64,000 bases of DNA from Endomychus coccineus. Its lineage: Eukaryota; Arthropoda; Insecta; Coleoptera; Endomychidae. Both the position numbers and the translations under genes were made by a program. Each line of letters starts with the position of its first letter. Position 1 is the first letter of the stretch. This document shows, in pieces, positions 1 to 11,109 of this stretch. Location of the stretch: contig OY294067.1 of assembly GCA_958510875.1 (NCBI GenBank), positions 31,670,912-31,734,911 on the forward strand, in the 5' to 3' direction. The notes below the pieces were generated by a model. It saw only the letters and a program-made list of their open reading frames with translations. It had not been told where the DNA came from and searched no databases.

Positions 1-720
1 CTCACCAAACGTGTCTTCATCACCCTCAATCCTCGGAAGGATTCTCCTCGGAGCCTTCCTCTCCACAGCAGGTAGGTTTTTCCTCGGTGCCTACCAGCAA
101 CCTTACATTCACCGAACACCCCTAGGGCTCTCTCATGAGAACCCCAAGGCTATAAATGCCTTGTCCAATTCGTTGGGCAAGGCCAGAGTAAAACAGCACA
201 ACATTTATTAGGCCGACAGAAGACGACGTCGGTGTAAGCGAGTGGCCGGGAACATCGCTACGGCGGGTTCCTCAGCCGCCCCGGCGCCTCCGACGACTAC
301 CGGATGTGCAATCAACTGGTTCTGTAGCCGTCATCATGCGACTCGGAAAAGGGACGCAGAAAGCGGGGTATAATAAACGTCCTCGCACTCCATAGTCTAC
401 TCCTGAGGACGTCATAGAGTGGGGGAATTCATGTCCATCCTATCGGTCAAAGCTTTGAATTCATGCTTCGAACCAACAAGGCTGTGGGTGTAGATACGAT
501 GTTGGTCACACGGCGGCCTCTCTTTCCGAAGAGTGGCTATCATAAATGACAGCCTCTATCAAGCCTTGAAACGTCAACCTCCTAGTAGTGGACTCATCAG
601 CTCTTCCTACAAGGGGGAGGGCGATGATATGGCTGACAGGTAAAGGACACCTGACACACCAAGTCACGCAACTACGAAATTTAGTTTGAGACTTCGAATA
701 TTGGTGTCTATAATAGAAAA
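1..720. other. GC-rich unassigned stretch, probably transposon-derived
   Basis: This stretch is clearly richer in GC and CpG than the AT-rich DNA around it. It holds short open frames without a recognisable domain and no splice structure that I can support. The abrupt base-composition change near 680-720 suggests the end of an inserted element, perhaps an LTR or non-LTR retrotransposon whose body lies to the left of the window. No terminal repeat was found. From 720 to 876 the sequence is ordinary AT-rich DNA with nothing recognisable. Confidence 0.3.
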
Positions 721-876
721 AATTTAGAGATGATCATCTGAGTTCAGTCTTAATATTTCTTCTGTCTCCATGATGAAAGAACAAATCTTAGGTTTGAAAT
801 ATGTCATTGACTAGTTTATTCAAGTAGTTATCCATAACATGATAATTATAAAGTGTGATATAAATTAAGATTTGCC

Positions 877-1569
877 TTGATATACATAAGTTCAACATCT
901 ATAATCTGTACGTTCCTTTATCTTTCTTACAATATAATATCTTGGGGTTGTGCCAATGATCTTAATAGAGTTCTTGTAATGCAAAAGAGATTAATTTTCG
1001 ACTTAGACTACCGTGTAAGTTGTAGAGAAGCATTCAAGAAATACTCAATTTTAACTGCTTTTCTATTTACATTATGAAGTGCGTCAACTTTACCAGTAAA
1101 TATTTCAACACTTTTCATCAACAATCTAACGTTCATGACTATAACACAAGGACCATAAATCTCCGTTTACCTCCTTACAAAATCACTATGTGTCGCAAAT
1201 CTCCAGTTTATAAATGTATCGTTTTTTATAACGCTTTACCAGTTGACATCAAATCAAAACCCACTTACAATTCATTCAAGAATGGCGTGAAATCATTCTT
1301 CCAACAAAAACCTTTTTACTCTATCAGGGAATTTTTGTCTCCTGATGATTTATAACAATGTTTTTCTGGGCAGAAAATGTACATAAATGTACAGAAAATG
1401 TACATAAATACAGGAAATCTTTTATTATATTATATTATACATATTTCTTACACATACACTACTTACATCTAATTGTCTCAGTAATCATTGTACCAATTCT
1501 TTGTTTAACTTATCTTCTGTACTTTGTATGTTATTAAAGTGAATAAAGATTATTATTATTATTATTATA
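877..1569 (+). mobile_element. LINE 3' fragment (C-terminal reverse transcriptase) with ATT tail
   Basis: Two adjacent frames give the C-terminal part of a non-LTR retrotransposon ORF2. The first contains NIISWGCANDLNRVLVMQKR, the usual segment after the RT thumb. The second (1074-1355) contains HDYNTR and FYNALP, the hallmark C-terminal block. The frame breaks near 1074, so the copy is dead. It ends in AATAAAG followed by ATT trinucleotides (about 1540-1568), the same 3' tail as the copy at 2696-4229. The 5' end is truncated, as is normal for LINEs. The clade is uncertain: Jockey- or CR1-like. Confidence 0.75.
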
Positions 1570-1691
1570 AGCAGGATTTTCAAATATATAGTATAGGACA
1601 TTGTGGGTCAAACGCATCATGATTTATTTTAGATGTGGTGTTATTTTTTGTATTATGATTTGTACAACTTACAGAATTTGTGTTTATATTA

Positions 1692-2401
1692 TTACAATCT
1701 TTGTATGGGTTTGGGTCTGAGCATTAAGAACATATAGGTATACTTTTCGGATTTGCATTCAATACTTTTGTGGTTATACAATTTTTGGCCTGTCATGATT
1801 TTCGGAAATGCACATCCATTACATTCTGCTATTGCATAAGATGTATCATTCTTCTTGTTGTTTTCTATAAATCTTATTTGCACATTGTCTTGATCAGTCA
1901 GGTATTCATTCTTTTTTTTTGTTGATCCTTGAACATCTTGTAGGCTCATCTATTTTCTTATATAGACAATTGACAATAATTATATTTGTGTCCTACTGAT
2001 TTTTTCATTTTTCCTTTTGTTTTGCTTAAAGAAAGTTTGTTACTTTCTCTGTATTATTTCTAATTTCCATTCTCAGTTCATTCCCTTTTTCCAAATTATT
2101 TATATCTCATTCCAATAATTCAATTATCTTGTTTTTATCAATTATTGTATCATGTAATAAATTTAGTGTATTAAATTTTAAACATTCTTTGCAAAAGTAT
2201 TTCATAATTCTTTCGTTAAGTTGTAGCTTTAAATTCAGATGAAGTAAGAGATTCACACTTTGAGTTTTTACATTGCATTTTGTGACATCCATCACAGATA
2301 AAATGTGGTTGGCAACTACTGTTCCAGATGTTACATTCCATAGTTTCAGGAATAACTATAAGGCAGATGTTATCAAAGTTAGATAAAAAGAGCCATAGCA
2401 A
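1692..2401 (-). pseudogene. PHD-like zinc-finger ORF remnant, probably retroelement ORF1
   Basis: Overlapping minus-strand frames show a cysteine-rich segment, FICDGCHKMQC, followed after a frameshift by KYFCKECLKFNTLN and KNKIIELLE. This C..C, CDGC, FCKEC spacing resembles the PHD-type finger found in ORF1 of several insect non-LTR retrotransposons. A further frame (1692-1949) contains AECNGCAFPK, possibly another cysteine motif. The frames are broken and no intact protein remains. Assignment to ORF1 is inference; a degraded host PHD gene is the alternative. Confidence 0.35.
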
Positions 2402-2695
2402 GAAATCTGATTAAAATATGAAATTAATAAGGTTCGAGAAGAAGTAACACAATTTACCTTATTATTCAGTTATCCTTTCATATATATTGTTGAGCAAACA
2501 TCCAAATTAAAGTTTAAATTTCTAGCTGTAGAATAGTATAAATATCACTATTTAAAATGTGCAATTTTCATTACTTATTTGCAATATATTGTGAGCTGTT
2601 TAGGTTGAAGATATCTGTATTTATCAGGAACTCTGAACATCGATTCAACAACTTAGTCAATATTTTTTATTAAAATCTTACCTCACAAATCGCAA
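2402..2695. other. AT-rich spacer, nothing recognised
   Basis: No reading frame, repeat or splice structure that I can support lies between the PHD-like remnant and the next LINE fragment. Confidence 0.3.
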
Positions 2696-4229
2696 CCAAA
2701 CAGTTTAAATTGATGATATATACAGCACTCCTGAAGAAACAACATATGGTATACCCCAAGGCACTGTGTTGGGTCCTACACTGTTCATTCTCTACATAAA
2801 CGACATGTTTAACTTACAATTATTGGCTGAAATTATTGCTTTCACAGATGATAATGCCCTATTTTATTCTGCAAAAAATGGAAAGAACTGAAAGAAATTG
2901 TTGAAAACGAGATAGCATATATAAAAAAATGGTTCGACAAAAAAATGCTCACTATAAATTTAACAAAAACCACCTACTTACCGTTTACGTCATACCGCAG
3001 TCACTTACCGGAATTAAACATCACTATAAATACAGAGAATACAAATTTCAAAATAGAAAAAACGGAATATGTGAGATATTTAGGAATATTTATTGATTCA
3101 CATCTTAAATGGAATTTCCACATTGAGAATTTAACAAAAAAAATTATGAAAATAATATATAAATTCAAACAATTAAAATTGGTTCTAAACATCACTGAAT
3201 TGAGAATACTCTATTATGCACTAGTGGAAAGTCACTTGAGCTATGGCATTATTGCATGGGGCGGAGTCTCCAAATCATATCTAAGGAAACTAGAATCTAC
3301 ACAAAAAAGGATAATAAAAATCATCTATAATAAAAACTTTCGATATCCTAGTAAGGCCTTATTCACTGATGCTTCATTACTTGATATAAAAATGATATTT
3401 GCAAGAAAAATATTAATTCAAAAAACAAACAAAAACTATATAGAACATGAGTATGACACTAGATTACAGAGACAGGAATCATTACAAATACCAAGAGTAA
3501 AAAAAACTATAGGACAGCACTCGTGTAATTATATATATCCAAGATTACATAACCTTTTACCAACTGATTTGAAGACCATTACCAATAAATTTGTTTTAAA
3601 ACGGAAACTCACAAATTGGTTAATAAGTGTAAATGGGAGTGAAGTGATGCAAAATTTATTATAGTGATACACATATAATTCCTATATGTTGTTAAGAGAC
3701 AATAGTGATCGTTTGAAAGAAGAAACTAGAATTGTATATAATCAGTGTTTAAAGATTATAACGAGTTGTGAGACGAATAGATCCCAACCACCACACAAGT
3801 TATAATATGTAGAGACTTATTACAATAAATAATGAAATATGAAAGATTCCAAATTGTACTCAGCATATAACAATCTTCATTGTATTCAATTTTATTATAT
3901 TAATATTGTAGTAACAATATACTTTAATAATTTATAAATTATAGATATATTCATGTATGAGTGTATAATGTAAATGTGTATGTATATATGTGTAGATGTG
4001 TATATATATATAGTATATGTATATGTATGGGTAAATATAAATCCTTTTTTTAAATAATATTATGAATGAGTAATGAATGATAATAACTTTTTACTGTACC
4101 ACAAACAAGTTCCAACTATGGAACTTACGTGGTCTTTTTTAACTTTATTGTTGAATTTATCTTTCTTTGTAATCATAATTATATATTATTATTATTATAT
4201 TCAATAAAGATTATTATTATTATTATTAA
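2696..4229 (+). mobile_element. LINE 3' fragment with reverse-transcriptase palm and ATT tail
   Basis: The fragment opens in the RT palm: YGIPQGTVLGPTLFILYIND, followed by FTDDNALFYS in place of the usual FADDTALY. The catalytic DD pair is present but the box has drifted. A frameshift near 2890-2945 leads into a 239-codon frame (2945-3664) holding LGIFIDSHLKWNFHI, the SYGIIAWGG block and the C-terminal EHEYDTR...LHNLLP block. The element ends in AATAAAGATT followed by ATT repeats at about 4200-4229. It belongs to the same general family as the fragments at 877 and 48600. Truncated and inactive. Confidence 0.85.
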
Positions 4230-4370
4230 TATTTGCCAGCCTTTGTAAGTTGAGACATCAAAGCTTGTTAACAAAAATATTCAGATCAATCTTCCTCGAT
4301 GTTATATTCCTATCTGTAAACCTATGTCATGTACATCTACATACTGTTTATTTAGTCCAGATATTTACAT

Positions 4371-6322
4371 TTATATATCTTCACTTCTGACTTTTGCATG
4401 TTTACACTTAATGTGACGTTTTAAAGTTGACATCTCAGGGCTACTATAATTACAATATTGACACTTATGTATCTTTTGTCTAGTGTGTGTAGAGTTGATA
4501 TGACGTTTTAAAGTTGACATTTGAGGGCTTCCATAATCACAATACTCACACTCGTGTATCTTCTCTCTTGTGTGTGTAGAATTAATGTGACGTTTCAAAG
4601 TTGACATCTGTGGACTTCCATAATCGCAATACTCACACTTGTGTATTTTCTCTCTTGTGTGCATAAAATTGATGTGACTTTTTAAATCTGCCAGCTGAGG
4701 GCTCCCATAATCACAACCTTCACACTTGTGTATCTTCTCTCTTGTGTGTTTAGACTTGATATGACGTTTTAAATTTGACATTTGAGGGCTGCCATAATTG
4801 CAATACTCACATTTGTGTATCTCTTCTCTTGTGTGTATAGAATTAATGTGAGTTTTTACATTTGAAATTTGGGGGCTCCCATAATCGCAATACTGACACT
4901 TGTGCAACCTCTTCTCTTTTGTATGAATAAAATTGATGTGACTTTTTAAATTTGAAATGTGGTGGCTTTCATAATTGCAATATTCACACTTAAGTATCTT
5001 CTTTCTAGTGTGTATTGATTTGATGTGACCTTTTAAACAAGAAATATAAGGGTTTTTGAAATCGCAATGTTCACATTTATATATTTTTAGCCTTCGGTAT
5101 TTCTTGTTAAAATTATTCTTTAAAGCAATTTCTCTCGTATTATTGGTGTTAGTGGAACATTCATTTTCCATGTTACGTGCAACCATCACATGCTTTTCCA
5201 CGTTTGTCACATCATCATAATTAAATCTGTTATATTGGAATTCCAATGAGTCCTTTGTATTCAGAATTCTGATAGAACTATTGAAGCACTTATTGTCTGA
5301 ACAATCAAAATTTTTATGGTCACCTCTGTTTAAATCTTCATCATCCTTAATACATTCCTGTGCTAGATCTTCAACACTGCACTTCTCGATTCTGAAATAT
5401 AAGGAACAAATATTTTTACTTGTTCAATCTGACAATTGAGGGTGAAGTAAAATGGATAAGTGAGTCAGCTTAGACATTTGATACTCTTAAATTTTTTTGG
5501 TATGGGATGAAGCCTGATGACAATAGTATAAAAAAGACCCTCACTAACAATTTGTTTCATAGTAACAACTAGTTACAAAGGAGTTATAATTTTGATTCAT
5601 GCCACCCTAACAATTTTACAAACTGGATAAATTTTTAGGTAGTAGTCTATGTGAGGTATTGTTTCTAAAGCAGCTTATTTTTTCATAAAATTTGAAAGTC
5701 ATGATATTGTGACCAAAATTAGATGTCCACAGAAGTATACTATTGAAGTTAAGTAATAAATCTTCAACTAAATGGCATCAAAAATAAACCTATAAATAAC
5801 CTACTATCTTAGAATTGCTGCTTTGGGGTAATATATCATCACCAAAAAGCCATCAAAATAATACATAGGTCTGTACAATTGTGAGGGTGACAAGAATTAA
5901 TGTTAAGCCTTGAAAAATTCCTAAATTTGATTAAATGAAGATATTCGAACCTTCCTAAATTTATTTCATTACCACAAAAACTGCCTTAAGATATCACCCA
6001 TTCTGTGGATTCGTTAGTTTTTATTGTGAATCCCATAGATCAAAACGTTTTTCAAAATTTTTCACTTTTTAAACCAAGCAAACTATTATTATTAACTTAA
6101 TAAAAGTACAAATCTATTTGAAAATATGCCATTCCTCACAAGACAGACCAGATAAATATTTATTAATTATTTATTCACATAAACTTACTTTATTTCAAAT
6201 TTCTGACAATCTGCAGACTCCTGTTTGATTTCCTTTATATTTATGTATTCAGGAATAATATTTTCGTATTTAATTTCAATCTGACTTTCCCAATCTGGAT
6301 AATCCGTTACTGTTGATAACAT
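4371..6322 (-). CDS. C2H2 zinc-finger protein, eight tandem fingers, two coding exons
   Basis: Exon 1 (6322-6189) begins at ATG 6322 and contains an acidic N-terminal tail. Exon 2 (5391-4371) carries the rest. The donor GTAAGT at 6188 and acceptor CAG at 5392 join in frame through a split lysine codon, giving about 384 residues. Eight C-x2-C-x12-H-x4-H fingers of about 22 residues follow each other from the middle to the C-terminus, joined by T(R/K)(E/Q)KIHKC-type linkers. Most share a YGSPQ(M/I/L)S(T/N)LK core. Fingers 6 and 7 are nearly identical, which implies recent finger duplication. It is probably a nuclear DNA-binding regulator; the target cannot be read from sequence. An upstream in-frame GTG at 6394 exists, so a longer N-terminus from a further exon is possible. 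The family is typical of lineage-expanded insect zinc-finger genes. Confidence 0.85.
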
Positions 6323-6689
6323 GTTTAGTGAATAGTGTTTGTTTGAATTATCAAAAGAGTCCACATTCAATAAAATACAAACTTTAATTTCCACAAATAA
6401 ATGATGTGTACAAGGTTACGAATCGAATCATCAAGATATTGTTATGTTAATTAAATAGGTGTTGGAACAAACCTAATAATTATTATTAGTTTAGTCAACT
6501 TTTGCTTTTACTATAAAACCAGAGATAAGATAATATATACAAATATACATACTATTATTAAATGTTAAAATGATACATATTCATATTATAGGATATAGGT
6601 ATCGAACACAGAACAAATATAAGTTTGTGAAATGTAAAGATTTCTACTATTCTATTCTGTGACTATAGATATGGCTACTATTGAATAAG

Positions 6690-6899
6690 CATCGACATAT
6701 ACATATGGACTGCGCGTGGCAATGATAAGCGCGGCTAGTGCAGGCGAGAGAGAGGGAAAGCGAAGAGGACGGCTCGGGACGTAAACATACTAGCTACAGT
6801 CATGCTGCATAGACAGTATTAGGCCTCTCCGTTTCCCTCTGTCGCCTGCACTAGCCGCGGTTATCATTGCCACGCGCAGTTCATATGTATATGTCGATA
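6690..6899. mobile_element. Foldback MITE with 8-bp target duplication
   Basis: The ends CATCGACATATACATATG and CATATGTATATGTCGATA form an inverted repeat, and the arms continue inward almost to the middle (GCGCGGCTAGTGCAGGCGA against TCGCCTGCACTAGCCGCGG). The unit is flanked on both sides by TGAATAAG (6682-6689 and 6900-6907), an 8-bp duplication as made by hAT- and P-type transposases. A second, one-ended copy begins at 26497. No coding capacity. Confidence 0.75.
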
Positions 6900-6907
6900 T
6901 GAATAAG

Positions 6908-7640
6908 AATAACAATCGCATACGCATTATAATTTCTATTAATTTCGGACGCTTGGCGGGCCCTCCCGTGTTTTGAAAGCGCAATACTTTCGCCGGTCAT
7001 GACAGTTTTGGTCCCTACCATAAGACATTTCATTCTACGGTAGTTGAGTTATCTATGGCAACAACCTTTTCATATGACGAGTTTTGGCTTTCTTCAGAAA
7101 TTTATTTTTTGTTTACATTTGAAGTGAGTTGATTTTAAGGGAGTATCCGAGCACCACTCATCTTGCTTTGAAATTCAGTTTGAATGTGTGTTGTGTGATG
7201 CCAATGCGGTACTGTGTGGAACTATTGAGTTAGAATCATAGATATTATATATGTGTATAAATAATATCTATGGTTAGAATCATAGATTAGTCTCATAACC
7301 TCATAGAGCTTGAGCTCGAGCATATCTCAGAACAATTTGATCCGGGTTTGTAATTGTAATTATAAGGTTTCTTTGTTTTGTAGTTTCAAGCCACATTTTT
7401 ATCAATAGCGATTTGATTGATTAATATTATGCTATTTCCTGGTTTTGAAATAAATATAATAATTCATAAAAATAGGGCAAATTTTTTGGTATCCCTTAGT
7501 ATATGAAGACAAGTTTCGACTTTTTTTGATTGTGTTAGGTAAATATTTCAATAATTCAAATGGGCAAATCAAATGAAAGTGCTTTTTTCCTATTTAGAAT
7601 GAATATTGCATATTTTAAGTGATACTGAATTGCTTCTGGA
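6908..7640. other. Upstream region of the XRCC2-like gene
   Basis: No coding sequence is seen. A 36-bp palindrome (7237-7272) sits between two copies of GTTAGAAT (7229-7236 and 7273-7280); see findings. The 5' UTR and promoter of the XRCC2-like gene presumably lie here, but I cannot place the transcription start. Confidence 0.4.
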
Positions 7641-8405
7641 ATGACTGATGATCAGAAAATAGAATCAGGGGTACAGCTGTTTTCACGAATTAATAAGAAA
7701 GCGAATTTGTATGGGCTCAATCCTGTAATCTTCCAGAATGAGGAAATACTGCAGAATCAAACTGTAGAAATTACTTCTGATTTTTCTACAGATGGAAGTG
7801 ATATGTTAATTGATTTTATTGTGAGGTGTATATTACCGGCATCTTTAAATCCTTGTTGGAAAGGGTGTGGTGTAATATTAATAAACACTCATTTCCAAAT
7901 AAGTGTCTTTCGAATTATAAACGTGATTAATTTTCATTTGAAAGAAAATAACATCTTGGGCCGAAAATCGATAATAGAACAGAGTTTAAACAATCTCACC
8001 TTCTACAACTGCTATGATAAAAGTCAATGGAAGCTATCAATTTTCAATTTGCAAAAGCAACTCCAAAATGAGTCCACTGTTAGCTGTCTTGTAATGGATG
8101 ATATTGGTGCATTTTACTGGATTGAAAAACAAAAAGAAACGATGCTGAGCTCAGTTTCATACGCTTCAAGAATGTGCCAATATTTTCATAATGCAATCAA
8201 GGATTTGAATGTTCTATTCATTTTTGGAAGAACTGAAAATAATGAAGCTAATCAAATAAAGCAACTAACAAAAAACGTAAATTATAAGATATTACTAGGA
8301 AGGGACGGTTCAAAATATAAAGCACATGTATACAATTTTGATAGTGATACAAATTTCGTTGTAACTTATCAAACGCATAAATCTATTATAAAATTTGAAG
8401 AATAA
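7641..8405 (+). CDS. Xrcc2: XRCC2-like RAD51 paralogue, Walker A degenerate
   Basis: A single uninterrupted exon of 254 codons. The N-terminus (ESGVQLFSRINKKANLYGLNP) aligns with the ESGTELLARL start of vertebrate XRCC2. VRCILP (about residues 61-66) matches the ARCILP that follows the ATP-binding loop, and CLVMDDIGAFYWI (about 149-161) matches the Walker B strand LLILDSLSAFYWI. XRCC2 is a RAD51 paralogue that works in the BCDX2 complex with RAD51D in homologous recombination. Where the family has GPEGTGKT, this protein has SDFSTDGS: the glycines and the catalytic lysine are gone, so classical ATP binding is unlikely. It is somewhat shorter than the human protein (280 residues). AATAAA overlaps the stop codon. 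The open frame suggests a functional gene. Confidence 0.82.
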   Translation: MTDDQKIESGVQLFSRINKKANLYGLNPVIFQNEEILQNQTVEITSDFSTDGSDMLIDFIVRCILPASLNPCWKGCGVILINTHFQISVFRIINVINFHLKENNILGRKSIIEQSLNNLTFYNCYDKSQWKLSIFNLQKQLQNESTVSCLVMDDIGAFYWIEKQKETMLSSVSYASRMCQYFHNAIKDLNVLFIFGRTENNEANQIKQLTKNVNYKILLGRDGSKYKAHVYNFDSDTNFVVTYQTHKSIIKFEE

Positions 8406-8409
8406 AGTC

Positions 8410-8765
8410 TAATTAAAAATTGTTTTTGATAATACTGTATTATTAAGTGGCTAACCTGAATAGAAATGCTAATTTATCTAGAACCATTTTACTCAATGTT
8501 CAGACAGAACATTTTTGGCCGCCTTGATTGTATTTGGCTACTTTTGCTAAGAGCTGGTTGGTGGAAACACTTGCCAAGGGGACATCTTACGTTAGAAACT
8601 AGCAGTTACATTCTGAAAATGTCCTGTACTAAAACAAAGATTTCAGATTTACTGAAGATGGCAATTTAAATGAAACATTACATTATCTTGCAGAGGTACG
8701 TATAGCATGCAGACTGGTTGCAATCATACAAAAACTAATAAAAAATAAATAATACCTATATCATT
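8410..8765 (+). other. Downstream flank of the XRCC2-like gene
   Basis: A 67-codon frame at 8466-8669 has no recognisable domain and no relative that I know. It could be retroelement residue attached to the repeat that starts near 8770. No other feature seen. Confidence 0.25.
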
Positions 8766-8769
8766 AAAT

Positions 8770-9070
8770 GAAAGAACAATTACTTTGTTTTATACCACTT
8801 TTAATAACAAATTACTATAGTAATATGAAAACGTTACTATAGTTTCAACACAGTAGTGCTATTATCAAACAGATACAAAGTTATGAAGTAAACAATAAAC
8901 ATTTCAAGTATAATTAGGAACTAAAGTGGACTAGGGTTAATGAGATTTTGAGATTACAATTGAGAGTAAGGGATCATCGGAAATTCCGGAACAGGTAGAT
9001 CAGGGAAAGTACAGTGTGAATTGAGAAACAATTTGTGCATTAGGATAATTATTATTTAATATTCTAAGAG
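8770..9070 (+). repeat. Dispersed repeat, Penelope-pLTR-like, second copy near 63240
   Basis: The stretch with ACTATAGTTTCAACAC, ATTATCAAACAGATAC and ATGAAGTAAACAATAAAC recurs in the same order at 63245-63475 and remains alignable for over 200 bp. The opening ACTTTGTTTTA...CTATAGTTTCAACAC is also shared with the terminal repeats of the Penelope-like element at 28574-30020. This is therefore probably a diverged terminal repeat of a related Penelope-like family. Confidence 0.6.
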
Positions 9071-9074
9071 TGCC

Positions 9075-9940
9075 TTGAAAGACTAATGAAAACGTCACTT
9101 TGGTGTACGTCATTCAAGGATATTGTTATGTGAGATTTTGACATAAATCTATTGATTTTAATGAACTTAATTTGAAACCTCTGGTTTGATTATGTAAAAT
9201 GCTTAGACTATCTAAATAGGGAAAGGTATGACCTGTTTGTATAAAAATGGTTAGCAAAGGTTGAATCTGTTTTGTTAAGTCTGAAAGATCGAAAATGTTC
9301 TTAGTACCTGTTTAAAATTACAAGTTCTACCTATATAAAACATATCAGTACGGGCAAATTACCTTATAAACTCCAAGTTTATTGGTTTTGTCTTTAGTAT
9401 TATACAGTATCGGAAACAATCCTGGGGTATTGATAGACATAAATCTACACGTGCAACAAGGAACGCAATGATATGATAATACCACATAAACATAATAAAG
9501 AGAGACGCACTCCTGTGCGCCCCTCCTCTTGCCCCACCCGAGGCGTACACAGCGACTCGCACATACTCCCGACTGGTGCTGACGTCCTGAGTTGACCGCT
9601 CTGAAATTGTAATGCTCTCTTAACATATAGCAAGCTATTCTTTACGCTCTCATGAAACTACCATGCCCAAGATAAATACTTTCTGAACCTGTATATAAGA
9701 TGGCAGACTTTAGTTTGTGGTTTAAAACTGATTTTAAGATTAAGGCGGGATAAAATATTAGCAATGTTTTCGCATACGGCACTCAAATATATGTCAGAAA
9801 TGAATTTTGATGATAAATGTATGCGCTTTATGTACGGATAAATATTGTAATAAGTTAATTGTTGTTTGTAGTTAATTAATTTTACTTGGTCTACTGAAAA
9901 ACAATCGGTTGTCTGTAAAGTCGGTTTACTGACGATAGTT
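9075..9940. other. Intergenic, mostly featureless; GC-rich patch 9490-9610
   Basis: The patch at 9490-9610 is rich in GC and CpG and gives overlapping minus-strand frames without recognisable domains. It could be a promoter island or a transposon relic. Nothing else is supported in this interval. Confidence 0.25.
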
Positions 9941-9941
9941 G

Positions 9942-10886
9942 AACGTGACAACGTCACTCGACTGTTAAAATTTAATTTTTGATTTTATTATTTTATAATA
10001 ATAAATTTTGTATTGACATTATTTCTTTCAGCAAGTAAACTGAATAAAAGTTGTTGTTCAATTAGTTACTTAATTATTTTTGCAAATTTAATCGTAATTT
10101 GTTGTAAAAAAGTAATAATTTTGAATAATTTATTATAAGAATAAAATGTGATTAAATTATTGTTCATAAATCTTAAATTTAAAATTTGGAAACATCATTA
10201 AAATTTTTGTAACTCTAGCTTTTAAAAAGCCCGCCTCAATGTGTTTGATATAGGAGAAAATTGTTCCCTTTGACGGCTGGCTGGTCCAACCTGTCATTTC
10301 AGACACGTTGTTATGATATGTGGAAGATTTAACATTTAAGTTTTAATTTTTTGAAATCATAGCTACGCTCGATAATTATTTCGATCGAATAGTAAAGCAA
10401 TTGATTTTTTACTCATCGTGAAATAGTTCTGTTAACTTATTGTTATAGTTTTGTCAATTATAGCATAACCTACAATCGCTGCACTAGCGGACCGATGCTA
10501 TTTATTTTAATGATGAAAGCACGAACATTCGACAATATATCACTGAACATATATTTAATATCGAAAGAATCATTACCTTTATCGCCGCAATTATCGTTGC
10601 TTTAAACAATTGACACCACATTCACTTTTCACTGCACTTCATACTTGACGAAAACATGTAAATGTATTATTGTATAGCAGCTGTCCACGCGGACGCATCT
10701 CCCACTCAAGTAGGAAAGAGACAGATGTCCAACGCGGAGGCCGATTGTGCCTCTTTGTCGCTCGTTCCGCGTTCTCGCTTGCACTTAAGTCTTAAATGGA
10801 ACGCCTCAGAGCGAGGTAACGCCGCATGAGTCATGTTTTTTCGTACGTGCAGCCGGCTCCATCAAATTATAAGACGTTGTCACGTC
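9942..10886. mobile_element. Candidate TIR element bounded by ACGTGACAACGTC repeats
   Basis: ACGTGACAACGTC occurs at 9943-9955 and its exact reverse complement GACGTTGTCACGT at 10873-10885, 13 of 13 matching. The sequence between (about 0.93 kb) has no long ORF. It includes a CpG-rich block at 10680-10860, unusual for the region. This looks like a non-autonomous DNA transposon, but the target-site duplication is not clear, so I keep the call cautious. Confidence 0.45.
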
Positions 10887-11109
10887 AAAACCATTATTGA
10901 TAGCTATTAGTTTTATTGTGTTCAATTCAATAGTGTGGTGTTCTTTTGACAATGGTATTGAAAATGACTAAACTTTGATATAGGAATAGTGGTTATCTGA
11001 AAATGTGTGTTTTCTTTAAATGTTGAAGTTTATTCTCCCATCTTTTGTTTCAGACATAAATTTAATTTTTGAATGAAGCTTGTTAATAATTGAAAGAAAG
11101 AAATTTAAT

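Noticed and set aside
9345..9633. Overlapping minus-strand ORFs in a GC-rich patch
   Set aside because: Three overlapping short frames with no domain; long frames are expected by chance in GC-rich DNA lacking stop codons.
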